Numbered from the stretch's first letter, positions 13,250 through 25,416 are shown. The stretch: 64,000 nt of DNA from Spisula solida (GCA_947247005.1 OX365953.1:1245001-1309000); one strand, 5' to 3'. Notes: generated from the letters alone by a model not told the origin. Translations and numbers: made by a program.

Positions 13250-13677
13250 CTGTAAACATACATGGTACACGTGAAAATTACACTCACTTGACGCACGTGC
13301 ATGTTGATAAAAAAATCACGCGAAACACGTGAGAAGTTGCAATTAATTGACACAAGTATATGCTATCAAAATTAAAAACATGGCGCACGTGAAAATGTCG
13401 ATCAGTTGACGTTCGACTTGTACATATAAAATGAACAAAATGTAATAAAATAATGTATACTAATAAACAAACACACGCGTGGCACATGAGTAAAGCAACA
13501 ACCATGTATATACATAATATAATTTGTTTACAATAAATGGGGCGCTTCACGAGCACATGAGATTCAAGCGAAACATGCTATGTTTGTTCTTGTACAATTT
13601 GTATATAATTGATAAATTGTTGTTAATATCTAGGACGATGGTGTACGAATAATAAGTACATGGTCAGTACGTGACTA

Positions 13678-13796
13678 GAAATGTTTAAACAAATAGACAG
13701 ATGTATAAAATATTTAAACAAATAGACAGTGGTATAAAATGTTTAAACAAATAGACAGTGGTATAAAATGTTTAAACAAATAGGCAGTTGTATATA
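13678..13796. repeat. 29-bp tandem repeat, four copies
   Basis: The unit gtttaaacaaatagacagtg, followed by gtataaaat, is repeated four times with few changes. Each unit holds a GTTTAAAC palindrome or a close variant. It lies in the presumed 5' intron of the T-box gene. Confidence 0.9.
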
Positions 13797-14690
13797 AATA
13801 ATAAACACACATGGTATTTTGTCTTAAAAAATATATAAAAAATAAAAGTGAATGTTTCATATATTACAAGTATCGGAAACGCAAAAATAAACAAAATGGT
13901 TTAATTAATCGGCAATAAGGTATTACGACTACATGTTTAAAGTTATTTATAATGGTGATCTACACGAAGAGATTTCGACTTAGTCCGATGCCATTATACG
14001 CGTGTATGTATTTAACAACAGTCAACAGAATAACGAATGACGATAGAAATGTGATTGTAGCATTACACTGCTCATATATCTAGTATTTTCAAAAAGTTCC
14101 CAAATTCCCAAAATTGGCATTTTGTAGAAAACAAATGTTTCACGCGTGTCGTGTAAATATTTTGTATAAAAAAAAATCAAAAGTAAGGTATAATAAACTC
14201 GTTTAAAGGCTTTGACATTATTTTATCAGACCATGCCACGGTATATTCTACTATACATTTGTGAATAATGACATTTTAAAGAAACGTTGGTATATTTGAC
14301 TACATGTACAAATATACAGACCACGGCGCGTGATATGTTACTATGTTATGAATAATATATTAAAAGTTACAACATAAGTTACGATATTTCTCGATATACA
14401 ATAAAAGGTATAAAATATTTATATTCAGTCATCATTTATTTATAACCATTCTATATTCTTCGACTAGAACTATTCACAATAAGAAAGTATTACCACTCAA
14501 TGTAAACTGTGCTTTTATCCAGTGATTTTAGAAGTTATTTAATTTCAAAAATCGTTGTACTAATATTTGTAATGTCACCTCGTTTTTTTGGTGGTGAGCA
14601 GAACAGAACATGCTAGATTTTAACAAAATTATATAGAAATATTTATTGAAGAATATTGAAACATTTGTATAATACATGTACCATACTTAC

Positions 14691-14735
14691 CGATACAAAA
14701 TCCTTGAAAATGTTTATTTGTATATAAGTTAATGA
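14691..14735 (-). other. Possible 5' UTR exon of the T-box gene
   Basis: On the minus strand an excellent donor (GTAAGTATGG) begins at 14690. About 75 bases upstream is a TATAAAA at 14770-14764. A transcript starting about 30 bases below the TATA box would give a short ATG-less exon that could splice to the acceptor at 13250, directly in front of an ATG. This is inference only, since no transcript evidence is available. Confidence 0.3.
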
Positions 14736-14763
14736 ATGTGTAATATTATTTTATATCACAAAG

Positions 14764-14770
14764 TTTTATA
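14764..14770 (-). promoter_or_regulatory. TATA-box candidate for the T-box gene
   Basis: TATAAAA on the minus strand, placed sensibly relative to the donor at 14690. AT-rich DNA produces such motifs by chance, so the support is the pairing with the donor. Confidence 0.25.
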
Positions 14771-14914
14771 CTGTCCACGTTCTATGACAACAAATGATAG
14801 AAAACAGACGATTCTTTTGTATTTAGGCTACGAAACTAACGCCCTGATTCGACGCCTAGCTTTGTAAGAATCGTACCTGTATATAGCTGTCAATCATTGC
14901 AGAAAATCTATTTA

Positions 14915-14934
14915 TAGATTATATATATAATCTA
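14915..14934. repeat. Perfect 20-bp palindrome
   Basis: TAGATTATATATATAATCTA reads the same on both strands. It lies about 150 bases upstream of the TATA candidate on the minus strand. Confidence 0.9.
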
Positions 14935-15535
14935 CCTGTAAAAGGCACTTCAGAGAAAAAAGGCGTGGCTTACAGTTCCGTCTGAGTTTAACTATTGAGT
15001 TATATCCAGGTATAAATCACATGACTTTTACTCATAAGATTACACAAAAGCAATAGAATGCGAAAATCTACAATTTTTAGATTGAATAAATAAAGTGCAA
15101 AATAGTATAAAAAAAATGTTGTCAAAGAAATTGTTATGTATTTAAAAGCTTTTTTAATATTTTATTTTCAGTATTTAAATTCCAACTAACGCAATAGTCG
15201 ATACCTTGTTTTCTCTGGATACACTGAGTCCAAGCCATAGATGCATTGATTGCTAAACTCCGCAAAATTCACTTGTTTTCTATCGCGCATCAAACCAAAT
15301 ATGAAATTAGAGTCTTTTGTTGTCAAAACCTCAGCGTATTTTTCATAAGAATTTTGAGAGCCGAAAATTACCAATTTCCTAGCGCTAAAAGTAGATGCAT
15401 AGTTTTACAATACCTTTAACAGCTAAATTGTTAGTATTTCCACTATGTCGAATAATTTCCGTGATCAGGGTGTATGATTCTCACAGCTATTGTGTTAAAT
15501 CACAAAAACAAATCTTCTATTTGAATGCTGCGCGA

Positions 15536-15606
15536 AACTCCGCCCACCAATGGTCGCGTAAAATCAATTATTGGTTATCAAGCTAGCCACGCCTGTGGGC
15601 GGAGTT
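15536..15606. promoter_or_regulatory. GC-box/CCAAT inverted-repeat block
   Basis: AACTCCGCCCAC (15536-15547) and GTGGGCGGAGTT (15595-15606) are a perfect 12-bp inverted repeat. Just inside lie CCAAT (ccaatgg) and its inverse (ttattgg). CpG is locally rich. It could be a bidirectional promoter-like block or the ends of a tiny MITE. Confidence 0.4.
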
Positions 15607-16128
15607 ATCGACGCGACGCATGACCAAATACAAATAACATTCGTCACGCGTTGCGCTCTCATTGTTGTCTGTACGAGACGCGGTAAAACAAATTCAGGAA
15701 TATTTCTGAGCAAAATTGAAAACAGCTTAAATGTTAGCACAAAAACGATCTCCCCTAAACAAACTTAAATCAGACAAAAAAGATAAAAAACATAATTCGA
15801 TACCTTTAGCCTTCTACAGTTAAAATCATAGCTATATTTAGATCATATATATAATATTATTTTTAATGTAGTTTTATTCTTATTAACCAAATATTTTCAT
15901 CATTTGAAAATTAAATTATGAAACATCTTTTTGAACAATACACACACAATGTTCACAGTCTGAGTCAAGCTATTTACAGGAATCATTAGAATAGAAACAT
16001 AGATTGAACAAATTGTGTGTTTGAACAGCGACACGTCTCCAACCTCACAGATTACTGTCTGTGACCGAGAATTGAAGTCTAGGGTCCCTCCCTGGTACTG
16101 TTGTCAGGACACTAGGGTGTCTTATTGC
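15607..16128. other. Intergenic, no gene seen
   Basis: AT-rich sequence after the GC-box block. The small open frames have no recognisable similarity. Confidence 0.5.
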
Positions 16129-16266
16129 CGAGCATATCCTTTATTTGCCAGTTAGCTTTCTGCTGAAACATGACAGGCATATTCATGAGTGCCTCCACTC
16201 GTATTTGAACCCATGCCGTCATATTATAGACGGCAAGCGCGCTAACCATTCAGCTACGGAGGCACA
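16129..16266 (-). mobile_element. tRNA-derived SINE, family A, copy 1
   Basis: Reverse orientation. The tRNA-like head has GTAGCTGAATGGTTAGCGCG (A box) and GGGTTCAAAT-type B box inside a GCCTCCG/CGGAGGC-like stem. It is followed by a ~60-bp tail whose marks are gccTGtCATgtttcagcaga and ggcaaataaagg, ending at gctcgg. Head and tail match the copies at 19.6, 20.4, 28.9 and 46.2 kb. Confidence 0.85.
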
Positions 16267-16843
16267 CTAAAACAACTCACCCATTTAAATCCTGATAAAA
16301 GTGGCCCCTTGCCCTGGCACCAGGGAAACGCGTGTACAGACTGGAAGAACTTCCGGAGTCATATTATTGCTTGTCGTGAACCTAAATACGTGGTTTCTAC
16401 TGCATGTACACATGTTTTTTAAAACAATGTTTTACAATCTTGCATAAACACATTAATTTTAACATGCTGCATACCCCAGATATTTAAGATTTTGTTGGCC
16501 TTACTTATTTTTCCAGTTTGTGAATCAAAACTCTCGAGTTGAATCAATGAGAATCTAAAACGATCGTTGGTTGAATGTTGTAGTATTTCCTGGCAAAATA
16601 CGTTTGTAATACCGCACATTATTTATTTAGTGATATAAGGTTCTTTTTTATTTTATTGTAGTTGAATGCGTGGATAACTAGTTATTGTATGTTGATCTAT
16701 ATGATGCTATTCTTTTAAGATAGCACTAGGTATGTGTATATTGCGAAACTATGTTTTATTATTATCTGTGTCGCAATTATAAAATGCATGTTCTATTCTG
16801 TTCTGGATTGGTTCTATTAAAATCATTGGTTGTATCCATTGAC

Positions 16844-16907
16844 CCCCTCCCCTCCCTCGCCTCCCCTCGCCTCCCCTCGCCTCCCCTCCCCCCCTCCCCT
16901 CGCCATC
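16844..16907. repeat. CT-rich low-complexity tract
   Basis: A run of CCCCT/CGCCT pentamers, purely pyrimidine except for the Gs. It is a strand-asymmetric tract in otherwise AT-rich DNA. Confidence 0.9.
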
Positions 16908-17699
16908 AAGCAATGTGTTTCTGTGCACCTATTATATTTGAATACTTTAATGCAAAGTGTTGAGGTACCGATAAAGATGTAATAAAAAAGATAATACTAA
17001 ATATGGCAGAGAAAACAACATTCAGCAGAAACAATATATCACCCAGACGCACATCACAGAGGCCACAACGAAACTGAAATGGCACAATACTCACAAAAAA
17101 ATACACAAAACACATGGACACTTAAGACAGTCTGTCACAACAAAGATCATACACCATCCCGTATTCTTTGGTCACAAATAAACCAAACTCCAAAAACGGC
17201 AAACCAATTTTTGCAGTTGAATTTGGTTTGATATAGAAATTCTGATCTGTTGCATGTAAAGGTTCTCTCATATTGATGTATATTACAAGAAGGATATGAA
17301 ATAGTATAAGTTATAGATTGCAAATATTCAATATTGCACTCTGTCTTCCGCTATAGTCATGATATAATTATTTGATATTGTTAGAAGGGATACCAGAATA
17401 CACAGATCTGAGCTTTCCTGTGTAACCACTCGTTTTAAACGCTGGTGAGTAACTTGTCATTTGCAATTTATTCCTAGTTTATCGGCAATACAAATTCAAA
17501 GCAGAAGATGATAAAAGTGTGACCTTGTAAATATTTTTGTCAATCATAGAACGTTTATGATTTGTTTGGACTTTTATTCGTTTTTTTTGCGCGGTTTTGT
17601 AATAATTGTTCAGTAAATAAATTGAATTTATTAGAAATTGGCACTCTATGCTATTATTGCCTTTGGCCAAATAGAAATGAACACTTTAGGTAATTGAGA

Positions 17700-17750
17700 G
17701 CTAGCGACTGCTGATCCGAAGGTTGTGGATTCGATCCCTGATCCAGAAAA
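17700..17750 (+). mobile_element. tRNA-like SINE head remnant
   Basis: agctagcgactgctgatccg followed by GGTTGTGGATTCGATCCC looks like the 3' half of a tRNA head (B box). The transcript-like body continues to about 18,060, interrupted by a MITE at 17,880. Confidence 0.4.
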
Positions 17751-17879
17751 AAAGAGAGATACATTTCAGTGTTTCCCAACTAACATTAACTATCTTTCGG
17801 ACGAGTCTTTAAAAAGTGAGGTCCCGTGTATGATGCTTTACACCAGGCACATAAAAAAGGGATGTTTGTTGGACCGGGA

Positions 17880-18038
17880 CATCTTCTGTATCATGCACAA
17901 TCCCCCTCCTAAAATAACTAACCTCATCTGGGGCCGTCGCCCTTGTGGGTTTCATCGGAAATTCATATTAGGGGTCAGACCCCAAGATGATAGTCACTAT
18001 AGTTTTGGGGGAGGTGATTGTGCATGCTACAGAAGATG
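17880..18038. mobile_element. MITE with ~27-bp terminal inverted repeats
   Basis: The left end CATCTTCTGTATCATGCACA continues into ATCCCCCTCC. The right end, GGGGGAGGTGATTGTGCATG then CTACAGAAGATG, is its inverse. Length 159 bp with no coding capacity. It accounts for part of an accidental 119-codon open frame here. Confidence 0.8.
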
Positions 18039-18117
18039 CCCCAGTTCCAGAAGCCATGAACATATGAAGGGGGTTATTATTTAAGGAGATTTTTGTGTCT
18101 TCGGTGGCACCGACATT

Positions 18118-18440
18118 ACAAGAACAGAACAGAACAGAACTTTATTACACCCAGGTATACATTATACAACATGGGGATATATAACAAACATATATACATA
18201 AAACAATACGGGCTTCCGGTCATATATATACAGGTAGGGGTGTGGGGAGATTTCATCAAACCGTTCCTGATATCAGAACTGAAACAGACAAATCAATATG
18301 TCACCGAGTTATGTCTAGAAGTAATATTATGTAGTAGTTTTATAAAACACAGCCGTTTGATTTTAATTGATAAAATCATATGTTCAACAAATGTAGACAA
18401 TTTGTTAAATTACCATTACGTTAAATTGGAATTTTGGTAA
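18118..18440. mobile_element. Retroelement fragment with (AACAG)n end
   Basis: Four AGAAC units run into CTTTATTACACCCAGG, resembling inverted 3' ends of non-LTR elements that carry AATAAAG plus a microsatellite. No protein is recognised in the body. Confidence 0.4.
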
Positions 18441-19508
18441 ATTGCGAGCGTATTACAACAACTCAAAATAATTATATTATTTTTTAAGTTAATTATCGTT
18501 GGGGTGTGCGAAATAATAACAATAAGCGATATAATAGTTCGACTTCTGAGTATGTAATAATACATATCTATCAAGCTAATATCCTTAAGGAAATTTTCTG
18601 CTTTCCTTTTAATTTAGGAAAGGATTTTGTGAAAATTACTAATCTAGAACCGTATTATTTCGTTTAAGGTTTATTTATTGTACGGAAGCGTAAAATGACA
18701 TATTGCACCTAATCAGAGAAATATTCGCTTTTTGTCGCCTTTTAGTTTATATCCTTTGATATTTCAATAAAAGAAGGTGTCATTAAATTACATCTGCTAA
18801 ATTAAACTTAAAGATGGGTGTGAAAGTCGGTGTCTTTGGAGGTCGCGCCAATTAAAAACTAATTTCCCTCGTGACGTAGCGAATATCACACGTGACCGGA
18901 AATCAATCACGCAGCAAATAACTCGCAATAAATTAATTAGCTTGTTGGTTTATTTTCGCGAAGTTTAAATGAATTGTTAGCATGTTGCTTAATTATGTGT
19001 TAATTATAATTGAACAACCATTTAAATTGTTTGTCAATCTTTGATGATTCATATGAAAGGGAATGCTCTATCAATCCGCCCACACAGACAGACGGACTAC
19101 TGGCGGACATTTTTTGTGTCTGTTTTCTCTTAATTGTTTATTCTATGGCGTCACATTAGATTATGTAATAATTATTAAATGATACTAAATCGGAAGGATT
19201 ATGAGATTTACTAATAAAATACAATGCAATAATTAATAAAAAAATAATAATAATGCACGCTTTGTATCACTTATACTATTGAGGATGAATATAATTGAAT
19301 AACCAAAAATTAATATCAAAGATTTAGATCTTTGAAAATTCTGAGCGCTACTCCATCCATTTCCTATTTATTAATTATATTGTTGTGTATCTTATTCTAT
19401 TTTGTTAATTGAACAACGGTATACAATTTGCCGTTTTTGTATTTGAAACTTGCATTTAATTGGTCAAAGGTAACACAAATATTTGCGGAGTTTAGGAATC
19501 AATGTACA

Positions 19509-19891
19509 TAGTGTTAAACAGCTCATTCTCAATGTTTCAGTTCCAATAGCTGACTTTTCTGATGTCAGAAGAATGTAAAATTTTCAGGTTAAATTCCTGA
19601 GGGTTCTACCCATGGGCCTCCGTAGGTCAATGGTTAGCGCGCTTGCCGTCTAATCTGGCAACACGGGTTCAAATTCGGATGGAGGCACACATAATTATAT
19701 ATGCCTGCCATATTTCAGCAGAAAGCTGACTGGCAAATAAAGGCTATGCTCGGCATGCTCGGCTTGGCAATATTTCAGGCATTAAATGAAGCTATCAGAC
19801 TAAGAAATAAAAATTGTACACTGCTTAAATAGCCGAGATAAAATTTAGTATGAATTTACATTTTGAGAACAAACTTTTTTAACACCCTGTA
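19509..19891. mobile_element. Mariner-type MITE, family 'CAGGGTGTTAAAA', interrupted by a SINE
   Basis: The outer parts match the intact MITE at 54,272-54,505. The left end has gtgttaaacagctcattctc followed by aatgttt. The right end has gagaacaaacttttttaaca followed by ccctgta. The inner aggcattaaatgaagctatc is shared too. A family A SINE is inserted in the middle. Confidence 0.85.
19616..19757 (+). mobile_element. tRNA-derived SINE, family A, copy 2, nested
   Basis: Forward copy: GCCTCCGTAGGTCAATGGTT at the A box, GGGTTCAAATTCGG at the B box, then the tail through tttcagcagaaagctgactg to gctatgctcggc. It lies inside the MITE at 19,509-19,891, so it inserted after that MITE. Confidence 0.9.
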
Positions 19892-20399
19892 GTTTAAATC
19901 TTTGTGTTACAGTACTATCCAATAAATATACAAAATATTATCTAGCCGGGTAGCCAGACTAATGTTTGCCGTATAGGATTTAATAGTTTTTGAAACACTC
20001 AAATAATTACAACATATAAAATGTTCACATATTATATATATTACCTCACGAGGTTCATTTTGTTATTGATACATTTTTGTTCTGTTGTTTTTGTGGGAAG
20101 CGGCTTTCCCTGTAGGGTCTGAATTTTATCTTTGGACAGCCTGCGAGTCACAATAGTATTATGTGTAATAATGTGTTTATTCAGACCTTTCGGTCAAGGA
20201 TAACCCATAAAAGTACAATCACTTATTTCCAATGGGGTCTTGTGTTTTTGTTGAAGGGACAGCAAGTAGAAGGGGCAGTAGTGTGGTACAAGGAATCCTG
20301 GTGGGATACACTAGCTCTCTCCGAACAATCACCTTGGTTCTTTAACATACCCGGTGTATAGCATCAATACACACGAGACTGCATCTGGATTCCCGAAAT

Positions 20400-20531
20400 G
20401 CCGAGTATTGCCTTTATTTGTTTGTCAGCTTTCTGCTGAAACATGGCAGGCATATGTGTGCCTCCATCCGGATTTGAGCCTGGGTCGTTAGATTAGACGA
20501 CAAGCACTCTAACCACTGAGCTACGGAGGCC
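20400..20531 (-). mobile_element. tRNA-derived SINE, family A, copy 3
   Basis: Reverse copy with ctttctgctgaaacatggca in the tail, a B box read as ggatttgagcctggg and a ctgagctacggaggc end. Confidence 0.88.
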
Positions 20532-20599
20532 ACACTACTTCATCTCTAGTAGGGTGGGAAGCACTGAGCAATATAATGTTCTATTCAGTTCTGTTCTGA

Positions 20600-23319
20600 A
20601 AAAAAACACACACGATAAAAGTCAATAAAACAAGTACATAAAAGACAGAGACTGCAGCATGTTATCGTATAGTCTCTGATAAAAGATAATAACAAACCGG
20701 GAAAGGAATGGCAACACTCGACATAAATAGCAGGGGATGAAAGGCACTGAAAAGAACACACACAAACAAAAAAAACACCGCAAGCACAAGTTGTTATAAT
20801 TTTTGTTCAATTCAATTCAATGTGTTGGCATATGAACATGTATAATAAATTCTGCGTCATATAAGGCGGCATCAATTACATACACGGGAAGAACTGTATT
20901 TTTAATATAGTTTTAAGGGCCCAAATTTCATCATTGTAGAATATCGTTATTTTGATTTTGTTATTTTTGTTCAACAAAAGCCAACGGTTTATGTTTCTAC
21001 TTACACTTTACACTCGTTACGTGTCGGATACATCGTCAGTAAGACAGTCACAGTGCAAATACCTTTATATTATGGCCAACTCAACAAAAAGACCAGTTTT
21101 CAAAGACCCAAAAGGTTGTTTTATCATAGAGGTTTTACTGTACAATTGGTCGCGCTCTGTAAATGTTTCCGAAATGTTGTTACACACGAAATAAAGCCGT
21201 TTCCACAGGATTGAATCCGAAAAAAAGTAGACAACAATGGCGTGACATTTTAACTAGAATTTGAACTGCATAAAATGTTATTGATAAATGGCTTTAGGGC
21301 CATGTACATTCGGGTCAGCTATGTTAGTGATAATTTTGTATATCTTATGTTATCCTTCCCTTTCTGTAATCTCTTTCAGGACCCACCTTGTGTTTTCGGC
21401 ACTTATATTACATATATATAAGTGCTTTTTTAAATTGCAATACCGTCGTGAATGTTAATAGTCTCTTATACCGTAATTCTATATAAGAATGGTCACATAA
21501 TAATGTTTATGATATTTAATATGATTGTAACTGTATATATGTGAATGAGACTCAAATAAAAAATATATATATGTGATTAAAAGTCTGAATGTATTTTTAA
21601 AAAAACATTCATTGTCGAGTCCGCAGAAAATGAAGTTTGTTTCACCATATATTACCGCAGAAATTAGATACGCAGAAATTTGAACACATGTCCGATTTAC
21701 TAAATCCGCAGAGTTTGCAGTCCACAGAAAAATAACGCTTATACGTTCGTATATGGTAGTATTTTGTTCGTACTTGTATTATTCTTTTGAACATTTTGAA
21801 ACCTCATAATTCTAGTAGTATATATTCGTGCCCACCTTGAAGATCATCATAAGATTTAAATCTTTCGATAATATAATTTTCAGAATTTGTATTATTGATG
21901 TATACATAAGCAAATACATGAATGTAACGACTGGAACAACTGAATAAAACGTTTCGACTACTCTATCCATTGGTCTTTACAAACAAATGGCTGCTAAAGA
22001 CACGTGGTTGCTCTAATCAGGGGTATTGCATTGCACTGTTCTATAAAGTGTTATTCGGACTGCAAGCTATTTGTTCCCCAATCCATTTTTATATTAAGTT
22101 ACGTTTTTAAGGAAGCTAAATGCTACACCAGACTGTGTTAAATCTTCAGGGAGTCGAGCATCCATTTTATTTCTTATGATCGTGAATAAATACACATAGA
22201 TTTCTGTCAGGGAGCAGACGAACATATCATTCACGTATATAGTAAACCAAGACACGGAAAATGTCGATCGAAAATGATTGACGAAGCTCCGCGTTAAGCC
22301 AGTCAGATTTGTACCGTGATATTCATTGTCCGACACACTATCGTTACAAATATGACATTACTGAATCATTTACCAAATAAAATGGCGCGATTTTTCTTAA
22401 ATATTTCTGCTATGTCATTGATTATTCAAGCCAAATAATGTTCATTTGTTTCATGGGTCCCCTCACTCACACTTCATCCGTCAATACGACGTAAAAGCTG
22501 AAGAAATGTGATACTTTTTTCTGTATAAAATTATGATGGAGTCTTTCAGTTTTATTGGCAATGATAATTGAAGAGGGATATCGAATGATTGTAAAATCGC
22601 TTAATATGGTAATCACGGACGTTTAACCAACGGTACGCCGAGTTATAGTTTTTCTCTATAAATCTAATAAAACGCCTTTTCGCAATAGATTTCAGAAAGC
22701 ATTTCTAGACTCGTTGCTGTTAATGTAATGTAAGATGGTAGATAAACTGTAGTTAAAGAGACCAACGCAATGAATGCCTAACGTGACGTCTAAATATTTT
22801 ATACTTTAGAAAATCAGTTTGAAAGGTTTTTGAATCGTCAGCGTACGTGTGCATGTCATTAATTCTTGTTTAAGTCGACAGTCGTAGTGTGAGGGGGGAT
22901 ATAATATACCTCGAGAAGTCATTTTTATACGTAATTTTCCATGGAATATAGAACAACATATCGGAGTGAAACCCTAAGCTTAAGTAAGGCAATCTGTCGA
23001 TGGCAAGAAAGCACACGAGCCGTGACTTAAATTGCAGCAAACGAATATTTATTTATTGCCGCTTTGATTTAATTTGCACGAGTGCAGCGGTATATGAGCG
23101 CTGTTAAAGTCCGTGTATCCGGTATATTATTATCGTGTTAAAACGACCTATCGCTTTAATATCAATTTTTTCTCTAGTATCTTCCAGGGCTGAAATGAAT
23201 CGTAGGGAAAAACTTAAATTTGTCTTGACATACGTTTAAAATTGGGCCACTCATATTTCCCACAAATTGTTGAACACTCCTAGTATGTTTTCTTATATTA
23301 TAGAGGATCTTTACATAAT
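20600..23319. other. Intergenic, no gene seen
   Basis: AT-rich, with short chance frames only. A sequence resembling a retroelement end (gagactcaaataaaaaatat) occurs near 21,547. I cannot assign anything else. Confidence 0.5.
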
Positions 23320-23391
23320 AAGAAAAACATTAGTATTAAAAATTAGCATTAAAAAATAATATATACTATTTTCAATACTAATGTTTTTCTT
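23320..23391. repeat. Perfect 18-bp inverted repeat
   Basis: AAGAAAAACATTAGTATT (23320-23337) is matched exactly by its inverse at 23374-23391 with a 36-base AT-rich loop. It could be a hairpin or a very small MITE. Confidence 0.85.
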
Positions 23392-23653
23392 GTTTAGCTG
23401 AAACACTTTTAGAATTAAAAAAAAAAGATTTTCGGAATGATTTTAATGTTTCTTCTTAAACATTTTGTGACTGATACCACCAGAGTCTTGATACGGCGAC
23501 ACGTTTTAATACGGGGAGAATACGTGGAAAACACGGGACAATACAAGGAAATCAGTTAAAAAAATATAAATGATTACATGTATTTATTAATGATTGTAAT
23601 CAATGTGTGCTGTATAGTAATATTCTATAAGCGCGTTCATGAAGGTTTTGGAT

Positions 23654-23901
23654 CACAGGTAACTGTATCAATGAAAACGAATTAAAAAATTAAAAACATG
23701 TATCCATCTTTTCATGGAATTATTGGATATAATTTATGATCTTTGATCTTTTCGGCTAAGTAGGCCATTGCAAAATATGTGAAACTGCATATAATTTATA
23801 CATGTACATTGTAGAATGATAAGCATATGTGCCATTTTCTTGAATAAACCATACTATCAATTTCTGTAAAATAATCTTTATCAATGATACATTTACCTGT
23901 G
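23654..23901. mobile_element. MITE, family 'CACAGGTAACTGTATC', copy 1
   Basis: The ends CACAGGTAACTGTATCAATG and CATTGATACAGTTACCTGTG-like (actual right end caatgatacatttacctgtg) are inverted repeats. The flanks gttttggat and gtttttggat resemble a 9-10-bp target duplication. The same ends occur at 31,229-31,365. Confidence 0.8.
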
Positions 23902-23949
23902 GTTTTTGGATGGGGTTAGTTATGATTCTATCGAATGTATTCACTACTA

Positions 23950-24366
23950 GTGTAGCAATACCACGTGGCCTTTGGCTACAGTTACAAGTAGAAATTTGTA
24001 AACATCGGAACACAAATATAGCCATAAGTATTTTATTTCTTCATCGATTTGTATTAAATATACACCACGCTAAGGGGACAATTATTTGCTTTACATGAAA
24101 TATAAGATCTTTTTCAGCAGTTTCGCCGATTTTTCTGTTACCCTGTGTAACCTACACGTTCCACTGTTTCACAAGGTAATGGACAAAACGGCGCAACCGC
24201 TGAAAAAGATTTTATATTTTATGGAAAGCAAATAATTGTCCCCTTAGCGTGGCGTACATTTCATAGACATCGTTGAAGAAATAGAATACTTATGGCTATT
24301 TTATTTTCCAATGTTTACAAATTTCTTCTTGTAACTGTAGTCAAAAGTCACGTGGTATTGCTACAC
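23950..24366. mobile_element. Long foldback element, ~198-bp arms
   Basis: The left arm 23950-24147 begins gtgtagcaataccacgtgg. It is inverted at 24170-24366, which ends ccacgtg/gtattgctacac. Marks along the arm pair in order: ttacaagtagaaatttgtaa, atagccataagtattttatt, gctaaggggacaattatttg and tctttttcagc. The loop is 22 bases. No coding capacity is seen. Confidence 0.9.
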
Positions 24367-25216
24367 TGTATACATCATGGTGATTATATCGTCACTTCGT
24401 CCTACCATGACATGAAACATCATGGAACCATCTGGGGCCGGGATTACAACCAATACTTACACTCAGCACTCCGCACTCAAATATTGAAATTCACTCTTTT
24501 GAGGTTTATATGGACATTTTTTAGAGTAAGAAGTTGTTATGATGTTAAATAGATACGAACTATTATTTTTGGCTTACTTCATCGTGTAATTAAGAGTATT
24601 TGTGAGCTATAATTGTAATTTATCAGTCTAAGTGCTGAGTGTGGCATTCAGATTCAATAATTACACAATGACATATACCTCATAAAAAAGTACACCTTGG
24701 AAAAAAATGTATCAAATGTTATTTTCAATATTCTGATAACATTTCTATACATTTTCCTCATCTAGATTTTCAATCTAGGAAAAGTAAGGGCTCTCTATAT
24801 TACATTTACAATATTTGAGTGTTGAGTAATGAGTGTAAGTGTACCACTATGCACTATTATAGTCAGTACCAAGCGGTACACGTTTGTATTATTTGTGTTA
24901 GATCGAACCATATATCTCCATCCTTGTGGTGAGCGTTCTTACCAATCCACCAACTGTGAGCATATGGTCTCAAACGAAATATTTGCTGACGGTAACACAA
25001 GCGCACCAACCAGTATTCGAACTTGTCATCTCCGCACTGCGAATTGAGCAGTGTTCAGACATTCTACGGTCCACCAGTGTATTCTTCACCTAGACCATGT
25101 TGGTCTGGGAACTAGACTTACCACCGCTGTATAAGGATGTGAGCCTAGCTATTGAATGGGGATTCAATGTACCATTGTATTGTAAAAAATTCATATGTCG
25201 GGTTTTAGCATGTAGG

Positions 25217-25416
25217 TATAGTCCGCCCAGGATAATGTGATATTTACAAAAATGAATCGGTTTGGTCAACTGTAGAAAAATTGGTTTTACAATTCACTTA
25301 AATAAACAGATAAGGTCAGTATTGTACTCAAAACATCACTGATAATTGGTGCACATAATTGTAATCCACCTATGTGGACCATACGAAAATTTCCACATTA
25401 TCCTGGGCGCACTATA
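25217..25416. mobile_element. MITE with TATAGTCCGCCCAGG ends
   Basis: The left end TATAGTCCGCCCAGGATAAT and the right end attatcctgggcgcactata are inverted repeats of about 24 bp with two mismatches. The 200-bp interior has no reading frame of note. A TA target duplication is possible. Confidence 0.82.

Noticed and set aside
17725..18084. 119-codon open frame
   Set aside because: Covers a SINE fragment and a MITE. No domain recognised.
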